From JADJPO01 sp963724535 (GTDB lineage: Bacteria; Actinomycetota; Actinomycetes; Actinomycetales; Kineosporiaceae), in the NCBI GenBank assembly GCA_963724535.1, contig CAVRVD010000004.1:1-64000 (forward strand): a DNA stretch of 64,000 nucleotides. The letters are read 5' to 3'. Every line of letters begins with the position of its first letter. Position 1 is the first letter of the stretch. The translations under genes were made by a program, and so were the position numbers. The notes below the pieces were generated by a model. That model had not been told where the DNA came from and searched no databases. It saw only the letters and a program-made list of their open reading frames with translations. This document shows positions 35,292 to 43,322 of this stretch, piece by piece.

Positions 35292-35714
35292 TCAGCCCGA
35301 CGAGGTCCAGCCGATGCCGCCGCCCTGGCGTAGCTCAGGCGACAGGTGCTCACCAACCCGCTCGACGAGCAGGGTCATCTCGTAGCCGACCAGGCCGATG
35401 TCCGAGGTGGGCGAGGCCAGCACCGCCAGCCAGGACCCGTCGGAGATCGCCATCAACAGCAGGAACCCCCCCTGCATCTCGACGACGGTCTGAACGACCG
35501 TGCCGGCCGAGAAGCACAGCGCAGCACCATTGGTCAGGCTGCCGAGCCCGGAAGCGACAGCAGACAACTGGTCGGCCCGGTCCCGCGGCAGTCCGGTCGA
35601 GCTGGCCATCAGCAACCCGTCGGCCGAGACCACGGCGGCGTGCGCCACGCCCGGAACACGCTGGGTGAAGCCGTCGACCAGCCAGCCGACGTCAGTCCCG
35701 GTCCCCACGCTCAC
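35292..35714 (-). CDS. cvnB: roadblock/LC7 protein (CvnB type)
   Basis: This 140-residue protein has the roadblock fold, with a central VSADGLLMASSTGLPRDRAD and QLSAVASGLGSLTNGAALCF, and a later LLLMAISDGSWLAVLASPT strand-helix. In conservons this type of protein regulates the partner GTPase. Its GTG start overlaps the TGA of cvnA (GTGA), so translation is coupled to the sensor-kinase gene. Confidence 0.93.
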   Translation of the reverse strand: MSVGTGTDVGWLVDGFTQRVPGVAHAAVVSADGLLMASSTGLPRDRADQLSAVASGLGSLTNGAALCFSAGTVVQTVVEMQGGFLLLMAISDGSWLAVLASPTSDIGLVGYEMTLLVERVGEHLSPELRQGGGIGWTSSG

Positions 35715-38700
35715 GAGTCTCCTCCTTGACCGCCGGCCGTGCTGCCGGCCTCGTTGCTGGTGCTGAACAGGGCTCGGCCGTCGTCGCCCGGCAGATGCCG
35801 GGCGCGGCGTGCCGAGCTGAGGCCGCGCTGATAGCTGGTCAGCCTGCCACGGACCGACTCGGCATCGGTGCGTCGGGCCGGCGGTTCGGCTGCGACCGTG
35901 GGTGCACCGGCGGCCGCGGCCGCCGAGGGCAACAGGTTGGCGCCGGGACGCCGCTTCGGTAGGCCGGTGGCCGTGCTGCCGGCGACCTGGGGGGCCGATG
36001 CGGCCCGCGCGTTGGCCGCGACCCAGCGCTGGTCGCCCAGACTCGCCCAGCGGCCCGGAGCTCCCGCGGGAGGCTCTACCTCCGGCTGTTGCTCTGCGGG
36101 CTCCGGACGATGCTGGGCCGCCTCGCGCAGGTCGATGACCTGGATCGGCTCACCGGGGGCCGGCGCCAGCGTCGTTCGGTCGTCGGAGAACCAGACCGAG
36201 ATCGAGTCGAAGATGGGCGTCTGGGCTCGTTCCGGGCGGGTCGGCGACGCCGCATCAACCATCGGGGCGTTCGGGTCCGCCGCGCTGTACCGGGACGCGG
36301 CTGCACGCCGAGCCTCCTCCTCGAAGCTGGAGTCCGTAGCGGTCGAGTCTGCACTCGTGCCGGTGGCCTCGGCCCGGGTCGACCCAACCGGTGACTGGGC
36401 GGGAGCCGGTTCGACCACGGGCTCGGCGACAGGCGGCTCAGCGACAGGCGGCTCAGCGACAGGCGACTCAGCGACAGGCGACTCAGCGACAGGCGACTCA
36501 GCGACAGGCGACTCAGCGACAGGCGACTCAGCGACAGGCGACTCAGCACCGGAGGTGGCATCCGAGTCTTCGCCCTTCGAGATCCCGGTGCCCAGCGAGG
36601 GACCGGTGGGGGCGAACAACCCGGCACCGCTGGACGACGGCCGAGGCCGGGCCGCGGCGGCCGCGGCGACCGCGGCGGCTGCGGACGGGCCGATCGGTGG
36701 ACCTCCGCCGGGCTGCCCGGGTGCTCGCACCGGCAGCGGTCGGGCGCCCGGTCGGTGGCCGGGAGGCGCACTGGGCAGTGACGGTGGACCGGCCGGACCG
36801 TCCCTCGTCCGCCGACTGGCCGGTGCATCGAAGGTCGAGCCGGTGGGCTCGGCCAAGTCGGATTCCGGGGTGCCCTGCGAACCGAACGGAACAGGCGCCT
36901 TGTGGGTGGCACCGGGTCGGCGGCGGGGCAGGCCACCGGGGGCCCCTCCGAACGCCGCCGCCCCATCCGGCTCCGCGGTGCCGGCGGGAGCCTGGCCGCC
37001 GTCCTCGCGTTCGGCCGGGCGGCCCCACGGCGGAGAGGTCTGGAACGGGGAGGCGCTGCCGGTGTCCGTCCTGGCGGCGGGTTGGGCAGCCGGGGCGGGT
37101 TGGGCAGCCGGGGCGGGTTGGGCAGCCGGAGCGGGTTGGGCAGCCGGAGCGGGTTGGGCAGCCGGAGCGGGTTGGGCGCCGAGTGGGTTGCCGGCCAGGG
37201 CGGCACCCGGACGGCGCGAGGGCAGCGTGCCGCCGGTCCCGGACACGGCCGGCGACGAAGGGTGCGCCGGGGTGATCCGCGGTCGTTCGCTCGGGCCCGC
37301 CGGACGATCGGTAGCCGCCGGACGATCGGTAGCCGCCGGACGATCGGTAGCCGCCGGACGATCCAGGGCGGCCGCCCTGTCCTGCGAACCGAAGTCCTTA
37401 CCGATGAGGCCACCGCCCGGCTGGGCTGGGACCCGCGGCGGCAGCGTGCCGGTCGGCACCGGCGGCGCGTCCGGAATGGTGGCGATCGGGCCGGTGGGCG
37501 CACCGAGCACCACGGTCCTGGGCACCGTCACCTCGGCGACGGTCCCGGCGGCGTGGGGGCGCCCGTCCAGCCGCACGGCGAAGCCACCGCGCTGGGCCAG
37601 CCGGGCCACCACGTACAGACCCATCCGGGAGGGCACCTGGGTGTCGATGGTGCCCGGGGCGGCCAACCGCGCGTTCAGGTCCTCCATCTCGGCCGGTGGT
37701 ACGCCCACCCCGGAGTCGGTGACCTCCAGACGCAGGCCACCCTCGGAGGTGAAGGCCGCCGAGAGCACGATCGGACTCGTCGGCGGGGAGTACATGGCGG
37801 CGTTGTCGAGCAGCTCGGCGATCAGGTGGATCAGCCCGCCCGCGGCAGCCCCGGCCACCGAGGCGCCGGACAGCGGCTGCAGCCGGACGCGCTCGTACTG
37901 CTCCATCTCGGAGGTGGCGGCGCGGAAGACGTCGGCGACCGCCACCGGGGCGGTAGTACGGGTACGCACCGCCGACCCGGCCAGCACCAGCAGGTTGTCG
38001 TTGTAGCGGCGCATCCGAGCGGCCAGGTGATCCAGCCGGAAGAGGTTGCGCAGCTGCTCGGCGTCCTCCTCCTGGCTCTCCAGCTCGTCGATGATTGCCA
38101 GCTGCTTCTCGACCATCGCCTGGCTGCGCCGGGACATGCTGACGAACGCCTCGTCCAGGCTCTGGCGCAGCCGGACCTGCGAGGTCGCCAGCCGGATCGC
38201 CTCGCCGGTGAGGCCGTCCAGGGCCTGGGCGACCTCGCGGGTCTCCGGGCCCACCTTCGCGTCGGGGGAAAGGACCGGCGGGACGTCGACCACGGCCTCG
38301 GGGCCCTCCCGCTCGATCTGGCGCACGGCCGCAGGTAGTCGCACGGTGGCCGCGTCCACCGCGCCGGAGCGCAGCCGACGCATCGGAGCGGTGATGCTGC
38401 GGGCCAGCGAGGAGACCAGCAGCGAGATGAGCAGCAGGCTGATCAGGCCGAGGCAGGACAGGAAGATCAGCCGCAGCAGCGCCGTCCGGGCGTCCCCGCT
38501 GGTCTGGAGCCTGAGGTCCTGAGCAGTGCTGCCGGCCAGATCGTCGATCTTGGACAACCGCGCGCCGGCCTCGGTGGAGAACTGCAGCGCCTCGGCCTTG
38601 GCCTCCTGGGACGGGGCCCCCTGGTTGCCGGTGCCGGCCCGGGCGATGTTGATGACGTTGCCCCGGGTAGTGGCCAGCTCGACGTCCAAGGCCCGGATCT

Positions 38701-39541
38701 CGCTGATCTTCTGCTGCTGACCGGGGTCGGCACGGCTCTCGGCCAGCTGCAGCAGCGCGGTCTGGCCCGCGACCGCCTCCTCGATGTTGCTCACCGTCGG
38801 CGGCGAGGCGAACTCGGCGAGTAGGGCGTTGGTGGTCAGGACGATCTCTTGGGACGCCCGTGCTGCGGTGTCGGCGATGGCGGTGACCACGGTCGTCGCG
38901 TCGACGGTGCGAGGGCTGGGGGTGCGGGCGCCGAGCTCGGTGGACAGCTGCGTGCCGAACTCGCGCACCGGCTGGAAGGTGAGCTCGTAGGCCTGGGCGA
39001 CGGTGGCCGGCGCGACCCCGACGCTGACCTGGTTGCCGTCGGCGTCGGTCTCGATGCGGGGCAGGACGGTGACGAGCAGCCGGCTGGCGGACAGCTGCGG
39101 CTCCAGCACCGCAAGCTGGGCCTCCTGGGACGCGGTGGCACTGCGCCAGCCGCCGGCCGGCGGGTCCTTCAGCGCCGACCGCAGGGCCGCCACAGCGTCG
39201 TCGGTCTCCTTGATCTGCTGGTTGAGCGCCTGCTCGGCCCCGTCGGCGCCGAGCCGGTAGGCCAGCGAGGCCTGCAGCTCCAGGTCGGCGGCGGTCATCA
39301 CGTCGGTGCTGGCCACCAGGGCCTGGGCGGTGGCGTCTGCCCCGGCGGCCTGACGCCAGGTCAGGAAGGACTGTGTGATCAGCGCGCCGATCAGGCCGAT
39401 CGCGACCAGCGTCGGCAGCGTCACCAGGGCGGCCAGCTTGCGGCGGATGGGCCAGGTGGCCGGCCCTGCGCTCCGGCCTGGCGCGGTGGGCACCGAGACC
39501 GGGCTCGCGTACTCAGCTGGTGCCGAACCGTGTCGGGCCAC
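35711..39541 (-). CDS. cvnA: conservon sensor histidine kinase-like protein (CvnA type)
   Basis: This 1276-residue membrane protein has a first membrane helix (about 35-55), a nitrate/nitrite-sensing-type extracytoplasmic domain (about 60-370), a second helix (LIFLSCLGLISLLLISLLVS, about 362-381), a HAMP-like linker and a GHKL ATPase domain (about 520-650, LIAELLDNAAMYSPP, LEVTDSGVGVPPAEME, GLYVVARLAQRGG). The phospho-acceptor helix lacks a usual H-box His. About 600 residues of Pro/Ala-rich tail follow, with three runs of in-frame repeats (ATDRPA, AQPAPA and ESPVA units). The tail ends with a conserved-looking SVRGRLTSYQRGLSSARRA segment. It heads the cvnABCD operon. Confidence 0.92.
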   Translation of the reverse strand: MARHGSAPAEYASPVSVPTAPGRSAGPATWPIRRKLAALVTLPTLVAIGLIGALITQSFLTWRQAAGADATAQALVASTDVMTAADLELQASLAYRLGADGAEQALNQQIKETDDAVAALRSALKDPPAGGWRSATASQEAQLAVLEPQLSASRLLVTVLPRIETDADGNQVSVGVAPATVAQAYELTFQPVREFGTQLSTELGARTPSPRTVDATTVVTAIADTAARASQEIVLTTNALLAEFASPPTVSNIEEAVAGQTALLQLAESRADPGQQQKISEIRALDVELATTRGNVINIARAGTGNQGAPSQEAKAEALQFSTEAGARLSKIDDLAGSTAQDLRLQTSGDARTALLRLIFLSCLGLISLLLISLLVSSLARSITAPMRRLRSGAVDAATVRLPAAVRQIEREGPEAVVDVPPVLSPDAKVGPETREVAQALDGLTGEAIRLATSQVRLRQSLDEAFVSMSRRSQAMVEKQLAIIDELESQEEDAEQLRNLFRLDHLAARMRRYNDNLLVLAGSAVRTRTTAPVAVADVFRAATSEMEQYERVRLQPLSGASVAGAAAGGLIHLIAELLDNAAMYSPPTSPIVLSAAFTSEGGLRLEVTDSGVGVPPAEMEDLNARLAAPGTIDTQVPSRMGLYVVARLAQRGGFAVRLDGRPHAAGTVAEVTVPRTVVLGAPTGPIATIPDAPPVPTGTLPPRVPAQPGGGLIGKDFGSQDRAAALDRPAATDRPAATDRPAATDRPAGPSERPRITPAHPSSPAVSGTGGTLPSRRPGAALAGNPLGAQPAPAAQPAPAAQPAPAAQPAPAAQPAPAAQPAARTDTGSASPFQTSPPWGRPAEREDGGQAPAGTAEPDGAAAFGGAPGGLPRRRPGATHKAPVPFGSQGTPESDLAEPTGSTFDAPASRRTRDGPAGPPSLPSAPPGHRPGARPLPVRAPGQPGGGPPIGPSAAAAVAAAAAARPRPSSSGAGLFAPTGPSLGTGISKGEDSDATSGAESPVAESPVAESPVAESPVAESPVAESPVAEPPVAEPPVAEPVVEPAPAQSPVGSTRAEATGTSADSTATDSSFEEEARRAAASRYSAADPNAPMVDAASPTRPERAQTPIFDSISVWFSDDRTTLAPAPGEPIQVIDLREAAQHRPEPAEQQPEVEPPAGAPGRWASLGDQRWVAANARAASAPQVAGSTATGLPKRRPGANLLPSAAAAAGAPTVAAEPPARRTDAESVRGRLTSYQRGLSSARRARHLPGDDGRALFSTSNEAGSTAGGQGGDS
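36426..36545. repeat. 8 x 15-bp tandem repeat within cvnA
   Basis: Eight consecutive 15-bp units run without interruption (plus strand gcgacaggcgactca). The first two have g for a at one position. On the coding strand each unit encodes Glu-Ser-Pro-Val-Ala (Glu-Pro-Pro-Val-Ala in the variants). The unit length is a multiple of three, so copy-number change would keep the frame. Confidence 0.95.
37081..37170. repeat. 5 x 18-bp tandem repeat within cvnA
   Basis: Five consecutive 18-bp units (gttgggcagccggggcgg, with g/a variation at one site) are followed by a diverged partial unit. They encode an Ala-Gln-Pro-Ala-Pro-Ala run in the proline-rich tail. Confidence 0.93.
37301..37363. repeat. 3.5 x 18-bp tandem repeat within cvnA
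   Basis: Three identical 18-bp units (cggacgatcggtagccgc) plus half a unit encode Ala-Ala-Thr-Asp-Arg-Pro repeats. This is the third repeat array in the same gene. Confidence 0.93.
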
Positions 39542-40055
39542 CGAGTCCTCCTGCGTCGATCGGTGTGCGACGATCCGACCGCTGGTCGGGGTCGTCGCCC
39601 GTGCTTACCCCATCTGCATGTGCATCAGGACCCTGCAGATGCATCAGATCCCAGTTGATGGTGTCAGACGGATAACGGACGACGCTACGTGCCTCCCCAG
39701 TGGTTGACCGCTTCGTTGGCCAATAGTGCCGCGAATCGCCTCACGGCCCAACTTCGCGTGATGGTCCATGACTGACAGTAGCCGAGACGGCGTCACCGCG
39801 GGCGTGACCAAGACGTCAATGGGACCCCTGGCTCCCTCCGATCGGCCTTCGTATGCGTGCTGCTCACCCCTCGGGCGAGGTTTCCTCGAGCGGGCGTTGT
39901 TCCGGATCACCCCCGGTTGGGGGTTACCGTCGAGGCAGTCCGCGGGAGAGCGGCTAGCCTGCGGCACGCCGGCCCGGACGCACCACCCCGATCGCCGTCC
40001 AGGTCCTTCCGCGCTTCCCGTCCCATCCCTGACCTAGCTCTCGGAGACATGCATC
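39542..40055. promoter_or_regulatory. divergent promoter region between cvnA and topA
   Basis: This 514-bp stretch has no credible gene and somewhat lower GC than its flanks. Both neighbouring genes point away from it, so it should hold both promoters. Near 39608-39650 a catctgca...tgcagatg inverted repeat overlaps repeated tgcatcag octamers, a possible regulator site. A ttgacc at about 39703 could be a -35 element, but I see no matching -10 with confidence. Confidence 0.45.
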
Positions 40056-42854
40056 GTGGCTACCAAGCCCGCCCACAGCGGCTCGACCCCGACGGGCAAG
40101 CGCCTGGTCATCGTCGAGTCGCCGAAGAAGGCGCGCACCCTCGCCGGCTACCTCGGGTCCGGGTTCGAGGTCGAGGCGAGCGTCGGGCACATCCGTGACC
40201 TGCCACAGCCCAGCGAGCTGCCCGCTGACATGAAGAAGGGGCCGTACGGCAAGTTCGCAGTGGACGTCGAGAACGGCTTCGACGCCTACTACGTCGTCGA
40301 CGCGGACAAACGCGGCAAGGTCACCGAGTTGAAGCGGGCGCTCAAGGACGCCGACGAGCTCTACCTGGCCACCGACGAGGATCGTGAGGGCGAGGCGATC
40401 GCCTGGCACCTGCTGGAGGTGCTCAAGCCCAAGATCCCGGTACGTCGGATGGTCTTTCATGAGATCACCCGAGAAGCGATCCAACGGGCCCTGGGCGAGA
40501 CCCGTGACCTCGACGAGCGTCTGGTGGACGCCCAGGAGACCCGCCGGATCCTGGACCGGCTCTTCGGCTACGAGGTCTCCCCGGTGCTGTGGCGCAAGGT
40601 CCGAGCCGGGCTGAGCGCCGGTCGGGTGCAGTCGGTGGCTACCCGGATGGTGGTCGAGCGTGAGCGGGAGCGGATGGCCTTCCGCTCGGCGTCCTACTGG
40701 GACCTGACCGGTCGATTCGCGGCGGAGCGGGGCACCGACGCTGAGGTGTTCACCGCGCGCCTGGTCGGACTGGACGGCGTCCGGGTCGCCACCGGCCGTG
40801 ACTTCACCGACACCGGGGAGTTCACCGCGGCTGCTGCCCGCGCCGGAGTGGTCCGGCTGGACGGCGAGCGGGCGCACGCCCTGGCCGGGCACCTGATCGA
40901 CGGTCCGGTGAGCGTCACCTCGGTCGAGGAGAAGCCGTACACCCGTCGTCCGGCGGCACCGTTCACCACCTCCACGCTGCAACAGGAGGCCGCGCGCAAG
41001 CTGCGGTTCTCCTCGCGTCAGACGATGCGGGTGGCGCAGAGCCTGTACGAGAACGGCCACATCACCTACATGCGCACCGACTCGGTGGTCCTGTCCACCG
41101 AGGCGGTCACCGCCGCCCGCACCCAGGCCGCACAGCTCTACGGGCCCGAGTACGTCCCCGATCGACCGCGCACGTATACCGGCAAGGCGAAGAACGCCCA
41201 GGAGGCACACGAGGCGATCCGTCCGGCCGGGGACTCCTTCCGCACCCCTGGTCAGGTCGCCGCCGAGCTGCGCGGCGACGAGTTCCGGCTCTATGAGCTG
41301 ATCTGGAAACGCACGGTGGCCTCGCAGATGGCCGACGCCCGGGGGTCGACCGCCTCGGTGCGGCTCGCGGTCACCCCGCGGGTCGGCTCCGCCGAGATCG
41401 GCCCGGGTGAGCGGGTCGACCGGGCCGAGTTCGCGGCGTCCGGAACGGTGATCACCTTCCGTGGCTTCCTCGCCGCCTACGAGGAGGGCCGCGACGCGGG
41501 CCGGGACGACGAGAGCGCGGGCGCCGGTCAGGACCGGCGACTGCCGGTGCTGGAGCGTGGCCAGGCGCTGACCGGGTCGGACTACACCGCCGAGGGCCAC
41601 GAGACCTCGCCGCCGCCGCGGTACACCGAGGCGAGCCTGGTCAAGGCCTTGGAGGAGCGGGGGATCGGGCGCCCGTCGACCTACGCCGCGACCATCTCGA
41701 CGATCCAGGACCGCGGCTACATCGTCACGAAGGGTTCGGCGCTGGTACCGACCTGGCTGGCCTTCTCGGTGACCCGGCTGCTGGAGGAGCACTTCGCCCG
41801 CCTCGTCGACTACGACTTCACCGCGGCGATGGAGGAGGACCTGGACCGGATCGCCCGCGGCGAGCAGGAACGCGTGGCCTGGCTGTCCCGGTTCTACTTC
41901 GGCGACTCCTCCGTGACCGCCGGGTCCGCCGGTGGCGCATCGCCGGCGCTGTCCGGTCTCAAGCCGTTGGTGGACAGCCTCGGCGACATCGACGCCCGCG
42001 ACCTCAACACGGTGCCGCTCGGTGAGGGGCTCGTGCTGCGGGTGGGCCGCTACGGGCCCTACCTCGAGGCACCGGGCGAGGACGGCGAGGAGCCGCGGCG
42101 GGCCAGCGTGCCGGACGACGTGGCGCCCGACGAGCTGACCGTTGCCAAGGCCCGGGAGCTGTTGGAGACCCAGGGCGACGGGGACCGGGAGCTCGGGCTC
42201 GATCCGACGACCGGTCGGATGATCGTGGCACGATCGGGGCGGTTCGGGCCCTACGTCACCGAGGTGCTCGAGGACGACGCGGCCAAGGGTGCCAAGCCGC
42301 GCACCGCCAGCCTGTTCCGGTCGATGCAGCTGGCCGCCGTGGGCCTGGACGACGCGCTGCGGTTGCTCTCGCTGCCGCGGGTGGTCGGGGTCGACCCGGG
42401 GACCGGTGAGGAGATCACCGCCCAGAGCGGTCGGTACGGCCCGTACCTGCGCAGGGGCAGCGACTCGCGCTCGCTGACCGGCGAGGAGCAGATCTTCGAC
42501 ATCTCCCTGGACGAGGCGCTGGCCATCTACGCCCAGCCCAAGCAGCGTGGGCGGGCCGCCGCTGCGCCGCCGCTGCGCGAGCTCGGTCCGGACCCGGTCA
42601 GCGGAACACCGGTCGTGGTCAAGGACGGCCGGTTCGGTCCCTACGTCACCGACGGGACGACGAACGCCACCCTGCGCAAGGGAGACGACGTCGAGACGGT
42701 GACCCTGGAGCGCGGCGCCGAGCTGCTCGCCGAGAAGCGGGCCCGGGGGCCGGTCAAGCGGACGGCCAAGAAGGCCACCGCCAAGAAGAGCACCGCCAAG
42801 AAGAGCACGGCCAAGAAGAGCACCGCCAAGAAGGCCACCGCCAAGCCCGCGTAG
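40056..42854 (+). CDS. topA: DNA topoisomerase I
   Basis: This 932-residue type IA topoisomerase relaxes negative supercoils. The TOPRIM domain reads LVIVESPKKARTLAGYLG (about residues 13-30) with the later ATDEDREGEAIAWHL acidic motif. The active-site Tyr lies in HITYMRTDSV (about 337). Instead of zinc fingers the C-terminus has repeated GRYGPYL and GRFGPYVT modules (about 660-880) and then a 35-residue Lys/Ala/Thr/Ser tail of AKKST repeats, as usual in actinobacteria. The start codon is GTG behind CGGAGA. No other DNA-metabolism gene precedes it. Confidence 0.97.
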   Translation: MATKPAHSGSTPTGKRLVIVESPKKARTLAGYLGSGFEVEASVGHIRDLPQPSELPADMKKGPYGKFAVDVENGFDAYYVVDADKRGKVTELKRALKDADELYLATDEDREGEAIAWHLLEVLKPKIPVRRMVFHEITREAIQRALGETRDLDERLVDAQETRRILDRLFGYEVSPVLWRKVRAGLSAGRVQSVATRMVVERERERMAFRSASYWDLTGRFAAERGTDAEVFTARLVGLDGVRVATGRDFTDTGEFTAAAARAGVVRLDGERAHALAGHLIDGPVSVTSVEEKPYTRRPAAPFTTSTLQQEAARKLRFSSRQTMRVAQSLYENGHITYMRTDSVVLSTEAVTAARTQAAQLYGPEYVPDRPRTYTGKAKNAQEAHEAIRPAGDSFRTPGQVAAELRGDEFRLYELIWKRTVASQMADARGSTASVRLAVTPRVGSAEIGPGERVDRAEFAASGTVITFRGFLAAYEEGRDAGRDDESAGAGQDRRLPVLERGQALTGSDYTAEGHETSPPPRYTEASLVKALEERGIGRPSTYAATISTIQDRGYIVTKGSALVPTWLAFSVTRLLEEHFARLVDYDFTAAMEEDLDRIARGEQERVAWLSRFYFGDSSVTAGSAGGASPALSGLKPLVDSLGDIDARDLNTVPLGEGLVLRVGRYGPYLEAPGEDGEEPRRASVPDDVAPDELTVAKARELLETQGDGDRELGLDPTTGRMIVARSGRFGPYVTEVLEDDAAKGAKPRTASLFRSMQLAAVGLDDALRLLSLPRVVGVDPGTGEEITAQSGRYGPYLRRGSDSRSLTGEEQIFDISLDEALAIYAQPKQRGRAAAAPPLRELGPDPVSGTPVVVKDGRFGPYVTDGTTNATLRKGDDVETVTLERGAELLAEKRARGPVKRTAKKATAKKSTAKKSTAKKSTAKKATAKPA

Positions 42855-42968
42855 TAGGCCGCGTAGTAGGAGGCGACGTCCCGTCGAGTGATGTGGCCTT
42901 GGCGGGAGCCAGGCTGAGCCATCCGGGCTACCGTGGGAGCACGTGTTCGTACGACGGTGGGGGTGGCC

Positions 42969-43274
42969 ATGCCCACCTGGCAGGAGAAGGTCGCCGATAC
43001 GTTGCTGCGGCGCGTCCGGCGAGTGGACGTCGACCCGTTCAGCGCACTCGAGGTGCAGGTGTCCCTGGGCAGGGTCGAGACACACATCGAGGCGCTGCTG
43101 GCCGACGAGAGCCGCTTCGCCCGCGGTCATCATCTGAGGGCGGCGCGGCTGGCCTATGACCACCTGCTGGACCAGGCCTGCCGGATGGCGGAGGTGACCG
43201 ACCTGCCCAGGGATCCCCAGGTCCGCAGGGTCCTCGCCGAGGCCGAGCTGCGCTCCCGGGGCTGGACCTGGTGA
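42969..43274 (+). CDS. small conserved hypothetical protein
   Basis: Starting at the ATG at 42969, behind GGTGGGGGTGG, this is a 101-residue soluble helical protein: MPTWQEKVADTLLRRVRRVD, an EVQVSLGRVETHIEALLADE segment and an AARLAYDHLLDQACRMAEV helix. I do not recognise a named domain. Charge pattern and codon use are those of a real gene. It lies between topA and the MFS-tmk gene in the same direction, 49 bp before the latter, so it may share their transcript. An upstream in-frame start at 42933 is less well supported. Confidence 0.75.
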   Translation: MPTWQEKVADTLLRRVRRVDVDPFSALEVQVSLGRVETHIEALLADESRFARGHHLRAARLAYDHLLDQACRMAEVTDLPRDPQVRRVLAEAELRSRGWTW

Positions 43275-43322
43275 TTGGGTGAAGGGTCCCGACCTGTCCC
43301 ACGGCGCCGTTAGCCTGGTCCG

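Noticed and set aside
42760..42850. Short tandem repeats suggesting a minisatellite or CRISPR-like array
   Set aside because: They encode the AKKST lysine-rich tail of topoisomerase I, normal for actinobacteria. No CRISPR array was seen in the window.
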